Source of the DNA: Hydrogenobaculum sp. Y04AAS1
GTDB lineage: Bacteria; Aquificota; Aquificia; Aquificales; Aquificaceae
Length of the DNA stretch: 64,000 nucleotides
Direction: 5' to 3'
NCBI RefSeq assembly: GCF_000020785.1
Contig: NC_011126.1
Coordinates: forward strand, 124,001 to 188,000
Every line of letters begins with the position of its first letter. Position 1 is the stretch's first letter. Positions 18,609 to 27,580 of this stretch are shown here, in pieces. The notes under the pieces are model-generated. The model did not search any database. It was not told the origin of the DNA and saw only the letters and a list, made by a program, of their open reading frames with translations. The translations under genes and the position numbers were made by a program.

Positions 18609-19985
18609 TTATAAATTTTTGTCTATGCTTTCTTCTGAAGAGGATAAATCTATCTGTTTTTTTACAAAATCTTTGTTTGTGCTGCCATAGGTTTTTTTTC
18701 TTAAGATAGAAGATTCTTTGGAAATTATATCTTTTGCGTCTTTGTCAAAAGCTTTTGAGAAGTTGTTTAGTTCTTCTTTGGTTAGAGATTCTAAGGGTTT
18801 TTGGTTTTCTATGGCGTAAGCTACGATATTACCTACTATGTGATGAGCTTCTCTAAAAGGTATATTTTTTTCTACAAGATAGTTTGCCAAATCTGTGGCT
18901 AAAAGAAGGTTTCCCGCTTCTATATTTTGTCTAAACCTTATATCTTTTATAATCAATATCATCATTTTTAAGCTGTTTAAGATGGTGTTTGTGGCGTCAA
19001 AAATAGGCTCTTTGTCCTCTTGAAGGTCCCTGTTGTAAGTCATTGGAAGCCCTTTTAGGTTTACCATAAGATTTATAAGGTTTGCGTAAACTCTTCCAGC
19101 TTTTCCTCTTATAAGCTCTAAAACATCTGGGTTTTTCTTTTGAGGCATGATGGAGCTTCCTGTGCAAAGACTATCTGGTAAATCTATAAATTTAAACTCT
19201 TCTGTGTTAAATATAATAAAATCCTCTGCCATCCTAGAAAGATGCATCGCTATAGAACTAAGGCAAAACATGTATTCTATGGCAAAATCTCTATCTGCTA
19301 CAGCATCCATTGAGTTTCTTGAGATTTTAGAAAAGTTCAAAATACTTGCTTCTAAAAACCTATCTAGTGGAAAATCTGCCCCTGCCAAAGCACCGCTTCC
19401 AAGGGTTAGAGTATCTATCCTTCTGTAAGCATCTATAAGTCTTTGAGAGTCTCTTAAAAAAGCCTCTTTAAAAGAAAGAAGATAATGAGCCACCAATACC
19501 GGCTGAGCCCTTTGTAAGTGCGTGTATCCTGGCATTATAAGATCTTCATACTCTTTTGCTTTTAAGACAAGCTGTTGTTTTAGTGCTTTTAAAAGCTCAA
19601 AAATCTTTAGAATATGGTCTTTTAAATAAAGTCTTAAATCTGTGTTTACTTGATCGTTTCTTGATCTTCCGGTGTGTAGTTTTTTGGCATCTTCTCCTAT
19701 TAGTTCATACAACCTACTTTCTATATTCATATGTATATCTTCTTTTGATATATCAAAATAAAACTCGTTTTTTTCTATCTCTTGTTTTATCTTCTTTAGA
19801 CCACTTTTTATATTTTCGTAAGAGTCTTTTGATATGACACCTGCTTTTAAAAGAGCTTCTAAGTGTGCAAAATCTTGCTCTAGATCATACATTGCTAAGG
19901 CTTTATCAAAGCTTATAGATTCTGTAAAAAGTTCTACGTCTTTTGATGTATCTTCTTTAAACCTTCCAGACCACGCTTTGCTCAT
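18609..19985 (-). CDS. argH: Argininosuccinate lyase
   Basis: The 458-residue protein is a fumarase/aspartase-superfamily lyase. It has the signature GSSIMPQKKNPD (about residues 276-287, catalytic Ser in the flexible loop), AGYTHLQRAQPV-like MPGYTHLQRAQPV and HTGRSRNDQV. It splits argininosuccinate into arginine and fumarate, the last step of arginine synthesis. The ATG overlaps the stop of the upstream membrane protein gene (ATGA). Confidence 0.97.
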   Translation of the reverse strand: MSKAWSGRFKEDTSKDVELFTESISFDKALAMYDLEQDFAHLEALLKAGVISKDSYENIKSGLKKIKQEIEKNEFYFDISKEDIHMNIESRLYELIGEDAKKLHTGRSRNDQVNTDLRLYLKDHILKIFELLKALKQQLVLKAKEYEDLIMPGYTHLQRAQPVLVAHYLLSFKEAFLRDSQRLIDAYRRIDTLTLGSGALAGADFPLDRFLEASILNFSKISRNSMDAVADRDFAIEYMFCLSSIAMHLSRMAEDFIIFNTEEFKFIDLPDSLCTGSSIMPQKKNPDVLELIRGKAGRVYANLINLMVNLKGLPMTYNRDLQEDKEPIFDATNTILNSLKMMILIIKDIRFRQNIEAGNLLLATDLANYLVEKNIPFREAHHIVGNIVAYAIENQKPLESLTKEELNNFSKAFDKDAKDIISKESSILRKKTYGSTNKDFVKKQIDLSSSEESIDKNL

Positions 19986-20755
19986 CCTGTTATTATACTA
20001 TGTTTTATGAATATAACAGATATAACCGTTATGGTGCTTCCCAAAGCTGATAGAACCGAGATTGTGGTGGGTTTTGAAGATTTAAAGATATATGTATGGA
20101 CAAGTATTGCATAATAAAACCATAAAAACGATATTACTAAGATTTTTGGATCTAAATAAAGGCTTTTGTCGTAATAAAAAGACCACATAACACCAAAAAG
20201 GATAGTGATGGTTAAAAATATAAAACTCATATTTATAGACAATCTTTCTATAAATATTAAAGTATATATAGGAACGTAAGTTTTTGAAAACTTTTTTTGT
20301 TTTATCTGCTTTTCTGATATAAGTTTTAACAAAGAAAATATACCTCCAAGCATGATAAAAGAGTAAGAGAGCCCTGCACTTATTATATGTATTAAAAATA
20401 TCGGGTTTAAAAGGCTTGGTTGTTGATGTAAAAATACGTTTCTTAAATTAGCCATGCTAAACAGCGCTCCTATAAAAGATATAATAAAACCTATGTTTTC
20501 TAAATTTCTAAACTTAGTAAGAAGGATACCGTAAAAAAGCATTATGATGTTACCAGAAAAAGCAACTATAGCATCTATGTTGCTAAAAGCGACCCCAGAT
20601 TTTACATTTAAAATAAGCTTTATAAGGTAAAACAAGTTCCCAAGCATTATAAAAATTAGACTGTATTTTATCGTGTTTTTGGCTTTTAGTGTATAAAGCA
20701 AAAAGCTTATAAAAGCCATAAGGTAAAATAGTATATTAAATATATAAAATATCAT
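19982..20755 (-). CDS. CcsA/HemX-like cytochrome c assembly membrane protein
   Basis: The 257-residue protein has about eight hydrophobic helices and belongs to the CcmC/CcsA heme-handling superfamily. Near its C-terminus the segment GVMWSFYYDKSLYLDPKIL and then WFYYAILVH is a degraded form of the WGxYWxWDPKE motif, with the following helix ending in His. The Trp-rich periplasmic motif is incomplete, so it could be a HemX-type relative rather than a full CcsA. It overlaps both argH and rimO by 4 bp. Function is assigned by family only. Confidence 0.6.
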   Translation of the reverse strand: MIFYIFNILFYLMAFISFLLYTLKAKNTIKYSLIFIMLGNLFYLIKLILNVKSGVAFSNIDAIVAFSGNIIMLFYGILLTKFRNLENIGFIISFIGALFSMANLRNVFLHQQPSLLNPIFLIHIISAGLSYSFIMLGGIFSLLKLISEKQIKQKKFSKTYVPIYTLIFIERLSINMSFIFLTITILFGVMWSFYYDKSLYLDPKILVISFLWFYYAILVHTYIFKSSKPTTISVLSALGSTITVISVIFIKHSIITG

Positions 20756-21957
20756 ATATCCACCAGTAAATCGGTACCGATGTTTGCTATAACCTTTGCT
20801 TTTTTAATAATACCAGTTTTAGGGCTTGATTTTTCAAGGAACACTATCCCATCTATCTCCGGGGCTTGAAAGAAAGCTCTTGCTCTATCTTTTTTCTCTA
20901 TAAGTATATCTATCTCTTGCCCTACCAAAGCGCTGTTTTTCTCTTCCAATATCTCTTGGGACAGATTAAACACCTCTTTGTAGCGTCTTTGTTTTTCTTC
21001 TTTTGGTATTTTATCATCAAACTGATATGCATATGTGCCCTCTTCGTGGGAATATTCGAAAACCCCTACAAAGTGAAAAAGTTCTTGGCTTATAAAATCT
21101 AAAAGCTCCTCAAAATCTCTTTCCTCTTCCGTTGGATAACCTACTATAAAAGAGCTTCTTAGTATAGGTTTTTTATGCTTCATAGCGTTTATTTGTTCTA
21201 AAAGCCTAAAAACATCTTTTTTTGTATATCCTCTTCTCATGCTTTTTAAAATATTATCAGATATATGCTGAAGTGGTATATCAAAATAAGGCAATACGCT
21301 TTTAGAATTGTCTATATAATCTATAAAGTCTTTACTTATGCTGTTTGGATACAGATACATGAGTCTTATCCAAGGAAAATCGAGCTTTTCAAGGGCATCT
21401 AATAGTTTTATTATGCTTTTAAAAGAGTTATCTTCTTGATAGTAAAGAGTATCTTGAGATACGATGATAAGTTCTTTTACACCCTTTTCTTTTAGATATA
21501 TGGCCTCTTCTACAAGCTCTTCTATGGATTTTGACCTATGATGACCTCTTATATTTGGTATGGCACAAAAAGAACATTTTCTGTTGCATCCTTCCGCTAT
21601 CTTAAGGTAGGCGTAATGCTTGGTGGTAAGTTGTCTTTTGGGTGTTTGTAAAAGCTCAATACCTTCTAAATCTTTTATATTTTCAAAAAATACAGCTTCT
21701 GGTATCTCCTTTTGAAGCTCTTCTTTGTATCTGTACACAAGGCATCCTGTCACAAACACTTTTTTGCCGTCTCCTATAGCTTTTAGTATCTCTTCTATAG
21801 ACTCTCTTTTGGCTTGTTCTATAAACCCACAGGTGTTTATAACAACGGTGTCAGCCCTGTGATAAGAGCTTATGTTTTCTTTTTTAAAAAAGCCCATAAT
21901 ATTTTCTGAATCCACAAGGTTTTTTGGACATCCTAAATTTATAAAATTTATTTTCAT
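20752..21957 (-). CDS. rimO: Ribosomal protein S12 methylthiotransferase RimO
   Basis: The 401-residue radical-SAM enzyme begins with NLGCPKNLVDSENIMG, the RimO-type UPF0004 signature. It has the radical-SAM cluster motif CNRKCSFCAIP and a C-terminal TRAM-like domain (QEIDILIEKK onward). RimO adds a methylthio group to the conserved Asp of ribosomal protein S12, using two iron-sulfur clusters. The N-terminal Cys ligands (GCPK, INTCGF, VTGCLV) are all present. It is followed with a 4-bp overlap by the CcsA-like gene and preceded by metK, which makes its cosubstrate. Confidence 0.93.
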   Translation of the reverse strand: MKINFINLGCPKNLVDSENIMGFFKKENISSYHRADTVVINTCGFIEQAKRESIEEILKAIGDGKKVFVTGCLVYRYKEELQKEIPEAVFFENIKDLEGIELLQTPKRQLTTKHYAYLKIAEGCNRKCSFCAIPNIRGHHRSKSIEELVEEAIYLKEKGVKELIIVSQDTLYYQEDNSFKSIIKLLDALEKLDFPWIRLMYLYPNSISKDFIDYIDNSKSVLPYFDIPLQHISDNILKSMRRGYTKKDVFRLLEQINAMKHKKPILRSSFIVGYPTEEERDFEELLDFISQELFHFVGVFEYSHEEGTYAYQFDDKIPKEEKQRRYKEVFNLSQEILEEKNSALVGQEIDILIEKKDRARAFFQAPEIDGIVFLEKSSPKTGIIKKAKVIANIGTDLLVDI

Positions 21958-21958
21958 A

Positions 21959-23077
21959 TCAAGAAAAATACTCTAGTTTATCAAGCTTTTCCCATGGAAG
22001 ACCTTCTTTGCCAAAATGCCCATAGCAAGAGGTTCTTTTGTATATAGGCTTCCTAAGATCTAAGGTTTCTATGATATCTTTTGGATATAGGCTAAAAACT
22101 TCTCTTATTCTAGATTTTATAAGATCTATTGGTTTTGTTTCAGTGCCAAAGGTCTCTATGTCAAAGCCTATAGGTTCTTTTACACCAAAAGCATAAGCTA
22201 TTTGTACCAAGATTTTTTTAGCCCAACCAGCTGCCACTATGTGCTTTGCTATATACCTTGCCATGTAGGAGGCAGCCCTGTCTGTTTTTGTAGGGTCTTT
22301 GCCAGAAAAAGCGCTTCCTCCTGAGAAAGAAATATCACCATAAGCATCTGATACAATTTTTCTGCCAGTCATACCCGTATCCGCCACAGGCCCACCTATT
22401 ATAAATCTGCCAGCTGGGTTTATCTTTATTTTTGTTTCTTTTCTTAAAAGCTCATTGGGTATATGTTTTTTAATGATGTCCTCGAAGATGAGTTCTCTTA
22501 GATGGTTTAGGCTTATATCTGGATCGTGTTGTACAAACATATTTATAGAATCTATATAAAATTTGTTTTGATTTTCGTATTTGATACCCACTATCGTTTT
22601 GCCATCTGGTCTTAAGAAGGGCATTATACCTTTTTTTCTAAAGTCTGATGTGGTTTTTGAGATTTTATGAGCAAAGTAAATGGGGGCTGGTAAAAAGCTT
22701 TCCGTCTCATCGGTGGCATAACCTACCACTATGGCACTATCACCTGCTCCTTCTGATGCTATGCAAAGGGCTATCTCTGGGCTTTGCTCGTTTATAGAGC
22801 TTATAACGCCTATAAGATCTCCGTCAAAACCATACTCTGGTTTTGTATATCCCACTTCTTTTATAGCTTTTTTTGATACTATCTGCAAATCTACATATGC
22901 AGAGGAAGAGACTTCCCCTGCTATAAATACAATGTTGGAGCTAAGCAAGACGTTTATAGAGACCCTAGAAAACGGGTCTTTTCTCATGAACTCATCCAAT
23001 ATCTCATCGGATATAATGTCTGCAAGCTTGTCTGGATGCCCTTCAAAAGGTGATTCCGCAAACCTTATCCTATCCAT
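21959..23077 (-). CDS. metK: S-adenosylmethionine synthetase
   Basis: The 372-residue protein forms SAM from ATP and methionine. It carries FEGHPDKLADIISDEILDE (ATP and metal site), ADTGMTGRKIVSDAYGD and the phosphate loop SGGSAFSGKDPTKTDRAA. The usual GAGDQG gate-loop motif reads GAGDSA, so the gating-loop Gln is Ser here. The length is a little below the usual 380-390. It overlaps the upstream isomerase gene by 8 bp and lies 1 bp before rimO. No SAM riboswitch is seen upstream, as expected for an internal operon gene. Confidence 0.93.
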   Translation of the reverse strand: MDRIRFAESPFEGHPDKLADIISDEILDEFMRKDPFSRVSINVLLSSNIVFIAGEVSSSAYVDLQIVSKKAIKEVGYTKPEYGFDGDLIGVISSINEQSPEIALCIASEGAGDSAIVVGYATDETESFLPAPIYFAHKISKTTSDFRKKGIMPFLRPDGKTIVGIKYENQNKFYIDSINMFVQHDPDISLNHLRELIFEDIIKKHIPNELLRKETKIKINPAGRFIIGGPVADTGMTGRKIVSDAYGDISFSGGSAFSGKDPTKTDRAASYMARYIAKHIVAAGWAKKILVQIAYAFGVKEPIGFDIETFGTETKPIDLIKSRIREVFSLYPKDIIETLDLRKPIYKRTSCYGHFGKEGLPWEKLDKLEYFS

Positions 23078-24029
23078 CTTGAAGCCTCTTTTTTACATAG
23101 GTTATTATATCTACAGGCAACGGGTCATAGCCGTACATGTTTGCCAAATGATAGCTGGCAAAATCCCCTATGTATATATTCTTTAAAAGCCTTGAAATGT
23201 AGGAGTTTCCTTCTTCGGATATGAGTATTGGGTTAAAGCCCTTGTCTTTTAAAATGTCTATTGTCATATTTACTCTTAGGCTTACCCTTGGGTGTTCTTT
23301 TTTATCTGCTACTATAACAAACCTAAGGTATTGGTTTATGTCTGGGTTTGTATAACCTACCACTTCGTTGTGATGCATCTCTGGTATATATGCGTTGTAA
23401 GCTGGTGTTTTTGAGTTTTCGTTTATTTGGGTTTTAAACCTGTAAGCGGCTGCTTCCATAAGCGGTGTTCCATATATTATAGGCACATATCCAAACAAGC
23501 TTTTTGCTATGTCTTTTGAGATTTCCTCATAACGAGAGCTTGAAGCTTTTAGATCTTCTTTTAAGTCTAATATTTCTTCTTCTTTTCCAAAAAGCCATAA
23601 ACAAGCATTAAGCATAAATCCAAGAGCATACCTCGGAGGATAACCAGTGGGTATTTTTATGTGTGGTACACCGTGCTTGTTGGACAATTCTTCTAACTTT
23701 CCGCCAGAGCTTATAGATATTATTTTCGCCCCTACTTTTATGGCTTGTTCAAATACAGATATTGTTTCTTCCGTATCGCCACTATAAGATATACATACCA
23801 CAAGAGCGTCTTTGTCTACAAAAGGCAAAAGTTCATACCCTTTTATGGAGAATACGGGCTTGTTAAAACCATTTTTTATAAGGTAGGATTTCATTATTTC
23901 TCCTACAATACCAGACCCTCCCATACCGCTAAACACAAGCATGTTGTAGCTTTGTGGCAACATGTTACCAACATCGACTTTTTCAAAGTGGTCTCCAAAA
24001 CCCCTCAACATTTCTAATGCGCTTTTCAT
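23070..24029 (-). CDS. Bifunctional phosphoglucose/phosphomannose isomerase (SIS family)
   Basis: The protein of about 319 residues has two SIS domains: VFSGMGGSGIVGEIM and VVCISYSGDTEETISV in the first, and a C-terminal half with PEMHHNEVVGY, which holds the catalytic Glu/His of PGI/PMI enzymes. These enzymes interconvert glucose-6-P or mannose-6-P with fructose-6-P. ATG 24027-24029 is chosen because AGGAGG lies 9 bp upstream; the TTG two codons earlier would be too close. It heads the metK-rimO-argH-pilin run. Confidence 0.9.
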   Translation of the reverse strand: MKSALEMLRGFGDHFEKVDVGNMLPQSYNMLVFSGMGGSGIVGEIMKSYLIKNGFNKPVFSIKGYELLPFVDKDALVVCISYSGDTEETISVFEQAIKVGAKIISISSGGKLEELSNKHGVPHIKIPTGYPPRYALGFMLNACLWLFGKEEEILDLKEDLKASSSRYEEISKDIAKSLFGYVPIIYGTPLMEAAAYRFKTQINENSKTPAYNAYIPEMHHNEVVGYTNPDINQYLRFVIVADKKEHPRVSLRVNMTIDILKDKGFNPILISEEGNSYISRLLKNIYIGDFASYHLANMYGYDPLPVDIITYVKKRLQDG

Positions 24030-24074
24030 TTTCAAATACCTCCTTAAGTAATATTTTACATCAATATATCCTCA

Positions 24075-24104
24075 TTGATAAAGATAAATTTTGTATGTTA
24101 TAAT
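24075..24104 (+). promoter_or_regulatory. Promoter of acyP; likely leaderless transcript
   Basis: TTGATA (24075-24080) and TATAAT (24099-24104) are 18 bp apart. Only 9 bp separate the -10 box from the acyP ATG and they contain no Shine-Dalgarno sequence. The mRNA would therefore start at or within about 3 nt of the start codon. Confidence 0.6.
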
Positions 24105-24113
24105 GTCTTTTCA

Positions 24114-24395
24114 ATGAAGTATATTCTAAAAGGAAAGGTTTTTGGAAGAGTTCAAAAAGTAAGTTTTAGGGCTTTTACCAAAGATATAGCGGATAGTTTG
24201 GGTATACAAGGCTATGTTAGAAACGTTGAAGATGGTACGGTAGAGTTTGAAGCTATAGGAGAGAAAGAAGCTCTTGAGATGTTTTTAGAAAAGCTAAAAG
24301 AAGGTCCAAAACATGCCTTTGTATCTGATATAAAATATAACATGGAGGTTTTTGAAGATGAAGATTATCCAAAAAGCTTTGATATTTTGTATTAG
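24114..24395 (+). CDS. acyP: Acylphosphatase
   Basis: The 93-residue protein has the acylphosphatase fold and both catalytic residues: Arg in GRVQKVSFRAFT and Asn in GYVRNVEDGTVE. The usual GRVQGVGFR loop is altered (K and S for G and G). The enzyme hydrolyses acyl phosphates such as carbamoyl phosphate. The ATG at 24114 follows the promoter by 9 bp; an earlier TTG lies in the -35 box and is rejected. Its 3' end overlaps the next gene by 38 bp in another frame. Confidence 0.9.
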   Translation: MKYILKGKVFGRVQKVSFRAFTKDIADSLGIQGYVRNVEDGTVEFEAIGEKEALEMFLEKLKEGPKHAFVSDIKYNMEVFEDEDYPKSFDILY

Positions 24396-25419
24396 TCTGG
24401 GGCTTTTGACGTGGCAAGCTAAGGCTTATGAGTGTCATTATTACAAGATAAGAAAAGGGGACACTATAGACGGTATTGCTCTCAAGTTTCACGTTTATAC
24501 AAAATCCATAAAAGAGGCAAACCCTTCTCTTAGGAGACATAAATTTTTGTCTATAGGGCAAAAAATCTGTATCCCTTATAAACCAAAAAGACCAAGAATA
24601 CCTACCATGGGCTATAAAGTAAAAAGCGGTGATACATTGTCGGTTTTGGCGAAGCGTTTTGGTACATCTATAAGGGAGTTAAAAGAGCTAAACAACCTTC
24701 ATAGAAATTTTCTAAGGGCAGGAGAGACTATAAAAGTTCCTTACAATACGAAGTATGTAGAGAGATACGAAGGCAGAAAGTACAAACTTTATATTATCAA
24801 AAACGGTGGTACCCTAAGAGACGTTTCAGATGTTACTGGTGTACCTTTAAGAATACTTGAAAAATTAAACCCAGACTTGATGGACAAATACCTTGGCAAA
24901 GGAGTTGTAGTAAAGCTTGGCAAAAAGCATATCACCTATAAAAAAATTATAGCAAGAGCTAAAAAGCGTTATAAAGAACATTATAGGACTAAACCGCTAC
25001 CAAGCCAACCAAACAATCTAAAAGCCCTTACTCAAGAAGAGGCTAATTCTCAATCAACGTTGCATAAACATGTAAATATACCACTACCCGTAGAAGGCCA
25101 GATACAAAGGGCCCAAAGGGGCATAAATATCGTTACCGCCTGTGGAAATCCGGTAAAAACTATAAACTCAGGCATAGTGGTATATAGTGGTGATGATTTG
25201 GTAGCTTACGGCAATATGGCTATAGTGGATGGTGGAGGTATTATAACGGTTTACGCTTATAACCAAAAGCTTTTTGTAAAGAAAGGTCAGATGGTAAATA
25301 AAGGTCAAACCATAGGTTTGGTGGGGACAAAGCCTGGCACTTCTATTTGTGAGCTTCACTTTGAATTAAGAAGCAAAGACGGCACTCCTATAGACCCTAT
25401 TACTTACTTTGGTAGATAG
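24358..25419 (+). CDS. LysM-repeat, M23-like (NlpD/EnvC-type) envelope protein
   Basis: The 353-residue exported protein has a signal peptide ending near QAKA (residue 20). Two clear LysM domains (about 24-75 and 85-130) and a third weaker one (about 140-190) bind peptidoglycan. The C-terminal M23/LytM fold (about 240-350) lacks key zinc ligands: the HxxxD position reads QRGIN and the second His motif reads YAYN, while LHFEL is kept. Such inactive LytM proteins, for example NlpD, activate amidases during cell separation; the role here is inferred. The ATG at 24358 has GGAGG 9 bp upstream, within the acyP 3' end. Confidence 0.82.
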   Translation: MKIIQKALIFCISLGLLTWQAKAYECHYYKIRKGDTIDGIALKFHVYTKSIKEANPSLRRHKFLSIGQKICIPYKPKRPRIPTMGYKVKSGDTLSVLAKRFGTSIRELKELNNLHRNFLRAGETIKVPYNTKYVERYEGRKYKLYIIKNGGTLRDVSDVTGVPLRILEKLNPDLMDKYLGKGVVVKLGKKHITYKKIIARAKKRYKEHYRTKPLPSQPNNLKALTQEEANSQSTLHKHVNIPLPVEGQIQRAQRGINIVTACGNPVKTINSGIVVYSGDDLVAYGNMAIVDGGGIITVYAYNQKLFVKKGQMVNKGQTIGLVGTKPGTSICELHFELRSKDGTPIDPITYFGR

Positions 25420-25424
25420 TTTGT

Positions 25425-25430
25425 TATAAT
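25425..25430 (+). promoter_or_regulatory. -10 box of ppa
   Basis: TATAAT lies 27 bp before the ppa start, with AAAGGAGG in between. A weak TTACTT (25402-25407) lies 17 bp upstream. The set starts the ppa-kdsD-pgsA run. Confidence 0.5.
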
Positions 25431-25457
25431 ATATTTAAACTTTAAAGGAGGTTTGTT

Positions 25458-25979
25458 ATGGATTTAAGCAAGATAGTAAGTAAAAATCCGCCTGATGATA
25501 TCTACGCTTTTATAGAGATACCCAAAGACAGTAACATCAAATACGAGCTCGATAAAGAAAGTGGCGTTATATTTGTTGATAGGGTACTTTTTACCGCTAT
25601 GTACTATCCTTTCAACTACGGTTTTATACCAAATACACTAGCTGAAGATGGAGACCCTGCAGATATTCTTGTAATATCGGAGTTTTCTGCTGTGCCTGGT
25701 TCTGTAATAAGATGCTCTTTGGCGGGTATGCTTGAGATGGAAGATGAGGCTGGTATAGACACAAAATTTCTAGCAGTGCCTCACAAAAAAGTAGACCCTT
25801 CTTTTTCTCATATAAAAGATGTAGACGATATACCTCAACATATAAAGGACAAAATAAAGCACTTCTTTGAGCATTATAAAGAATTAGAGCAGGGGAAATG
25901 GGTGAAGATAAAAAATTTTATATCCAAAGAAAAAGCTTCTGAGGAATTGAAGAAGGCCATAGAACGTTTTAACAAATGA
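25458..25979 (+). CDS. ppa: Inorganic pyrophosphatase (family I)
   Basis: The 173-residue protein matches soluble family I pyrophosphatase. It has the signature [10 protein letters not shown] (about residues 62-71, metal-binding Asps), a conserved [13 protein letters not shown] stretch before it, and D-V-D-D-I-P toward the C-terminus. It hydrolyses PPi to drive biosynthetic reactions. It has its own promoter and a strong AAAGGAGG. It overlaps kdsD by 4 bp. Confidence 0.97.
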   Translation: MDLSKIVSKNPPDDIYAFIEIPKDSNIKYELDKESGVIFVDRVLFTAMYYPFNYGFIPNTLAEDGDPADILVISEFSAVPGSVIRCSLAGMLEMEDEAGIDTKFLAVPHKKVDPSFSHIKDVDDIPQHIKDKIKHFFEHYKELEQGKWVKIKNFISKEKASEELKKAIERFNK

Positions 25980-26935
25980 GCCTTGTAAAAGACACGGCTT
26001 TAGAGACTATCTCAAAAGAAATAGAGGCCGTTGAAGGTTTAAAGCTTTTAATAAACGAAGATTTTGAAAAAGCTATATATGTTATACATCGCTCCAAAGG
26101 TAAAGTTATATTGACTGGAGTGGGTAAGTCAGGTCATATAGCTAGGAAAATAGCTTCCACTATGGCAAGCGTTGGTACCCCCGCGGTGTTCTTGCATCCA
26201 AACGAGGCTTTACACGGAGACCTTGGTATTATTTCAAAAGAAGATGTTGTTTTGGCATTGTCCAACAGCGGCGAGTCTGCTGAAATACTCTATATGATTC
26301 CTTATATAAAAATGATGGGATGCTTCTTGATATCTGTTACAAACAATAAAAACTCCACTTTGGCAAAACAAAGCGATATATCAATAGTACTTAATATTGA
26401 AAAAGAAGCATGCCCCTTAAACTTGGCTCCCACATCTTCCACCACTGCCATGCTTGTACTTGGTGATGCTATGGCTATGAGTCTTTTGAGGCTTTCTGGT
26501 TTTAAAGAAGAGGATTTTGCTCTTTTACATCCGGCTGGGTTTTTAGGCAAGAAGCTAAAGCAAGTAAAAGATGTGGGTCATTTTGGCGATGAGCTTCCTA
26601 TTGTAAAAAAAGATGCAAAGATCTACGAGGCCATTATAGAGATAACTCAAAAGGGCTTTGGGGCTACAGCCGTAGTAGATGAAGCTGGAAAGCTGGTGGG
26701 CATATTGACAGATGGTGATATAAGAAGGATTTTGGAAAGTAAAGTAGATATAAACACCACTAGTGTGTATGAGGTTTGCACTAAAAACCCAAAAACTATA
26801 TCAAAATCTGACATACTAGCAAAAGCTCTATCTTTGATGGAAAGTTATAAGATAACCGTTCTTATCATAGAAGAGGACGAAAAGCCCATAGGCATAATAC
26901 ACCTTCACGACATACTGAGGTCTGGTATAAATTGA
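25976..26935 (+). CDS. kdsD: Arabinose-5-phosphate isomerase (KdsD/KpsF)
   Basis: The 319-residue protein has a SIS domain ([20 protein letters not shown] and [12 protein letters not shown], about 47-90) followed by two CBS domains (about 200-315). It converts ribulose-5-P to arabinose-5-P for Kdo synthesis, so the cell makes lipopolysaccharide. It overlaps ppa by 4 bp and pgsA by 4 bp. Confidence 0.95.
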   Translation: MSLVKDTALETISKEIEAVEGLKLLINEDFEKAIYVIHRSKGKVILTGVGKSGHIARKIASTMASVGTPAVFLHPNEALHGDLGIISKEDVVLALSNSGESAEILYMIPYIKMMGCFLISVTNNKNSTLAKQSDISIVLNIEKEACPLNLAPTSSTTAMLVLGDAMAMSLLRLSGFKEEDFALLHPAGFLGKKLKQVKDVGHFGDELPIVKKDAKIYEAIIEITQKGFGATAVVDEAGKLVGILTDGDIRRILESKVDINTTSVYEVCTKNPKTISKSDILAKALSLMESYKITVLIIEEDEKPIGIIHLHDILRSGIN

Positions 26936-27576
26936 ATACTTCAAATATTTTTACAATCCCAAATCTTTTATCATTTTTTAGGCTTTTAATATCTCCATTT
27001 TTTTTATTTCTAGTAAAAGCCGATATAAAGCTAGCGTTTTTTCTATTTATTTTAGTTAGTATCACGGATGCTTTGGACGGGCTTATAGCAAGGCTTACAA
27101 ACAGCATAAGCCTTTTGGGCAAACTGCTTGATCCTGTAGCTGATAAAGTTTTGATATTGTCTTTGTCTTTTGCTTTTATAAGACTAAAGTACCATATGCC
27201 AGCTATTCTTTTTAAGCTAATATTGGCTAGAGAGGTGTTTATAATCTTAGGGAGCTTTTTATTGCTCTATCTTGGTGTAGTGCCAAAGCCCTCTTATCTT
27301 GGAAAACTTGCCACGTTTTCTATGATAGTGCTTTTTTGTGGGCTTTTTATAGAAAATATTAAGAACTACGAAATAAAATTTATAGACTTGCTTTACGATG
27401 TAGTAGGTATTTTTGTAGTGCTTAGTTTCTTAGAATATTTAGAGCGGTGCAACCGCATTTCGGGGCAAAGGAACAGGCATAGCCTCTCCAAAGCGCAGAG
27501 AGCGGCTTGGAAGCACACTTTAAGTATAGGTGTTAGAAATATAATAAGCGCATTAAACCGTAAAGTTTTAAAATAG
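26932..27576 (+). CDS. pgsA: CDP-diacylglycerol-glycerol-3-phosphate 3-phosphatidyltransferase with repeat-encoded C-terminal segment
   Basis: The 214-residue membrane enzyme has the CDP-alcohol phosphatidyltransferase motif: DALDGLIAR, then GKLLDPVADKVL (about residues 45-69). Four or more hydrophobic helices follow. It makes phosphatidylglycerophosphate. The start is TTG at 26932, overlapping the kdsD stop. The domain ends near LSFLEYLE (residue about 170). The next 27 residues are encoded by a palindromic repeat unit (27441-27521), after which the frame runs on for about 18 residues. The original C-terminus was probably near residue 175-190. Confidence 0.9.
   Translation: MNTSNIFTIPNLLSFFRLLISPFFLFLVKADIKLAFFLFILVSITDALDGLIARLTNSISLLGKLLDPVADKVLILSLSFAFIRLKYHMPAILFKLILAREVFIILGSFLLLYLGVVPKPSYLGKLATFSMIVLFCGLFIENIKNYEIKFIDLLYDVVGIFVVLSFLEYLERCNRISGQRNRHSLSKAQRAAWKHTLSIGVRNIISALNRKVLK
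27441..27521 (+). repeat. Palindromic repeat unit (copy B) in the pgsA 3' end
   Basis: Single unit, same orientation as the 2365-2540 and 51574-51670 copies. It contains three perfect stems: GCGGT/ACCGC (27444-27456), AGGC/GCCT (27475-27485) and CTCTC/GAGAG (27484-27502). The stems are kept while the bases differ from other copies. It ends in AAGCACACTTTA. The reading phase at its 5' end differs by one base from that of unit A2. Confidence 0.8.
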
Positions 27577-27580
27577 ATTC

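Noticed and set aside
23078-24074. Possible SAM riboswitch before metK
   Set aside because: metK overlaps the upstream isomerase gene and there is no leader space; no aptamer-like pattern was seen before the isomerase either.
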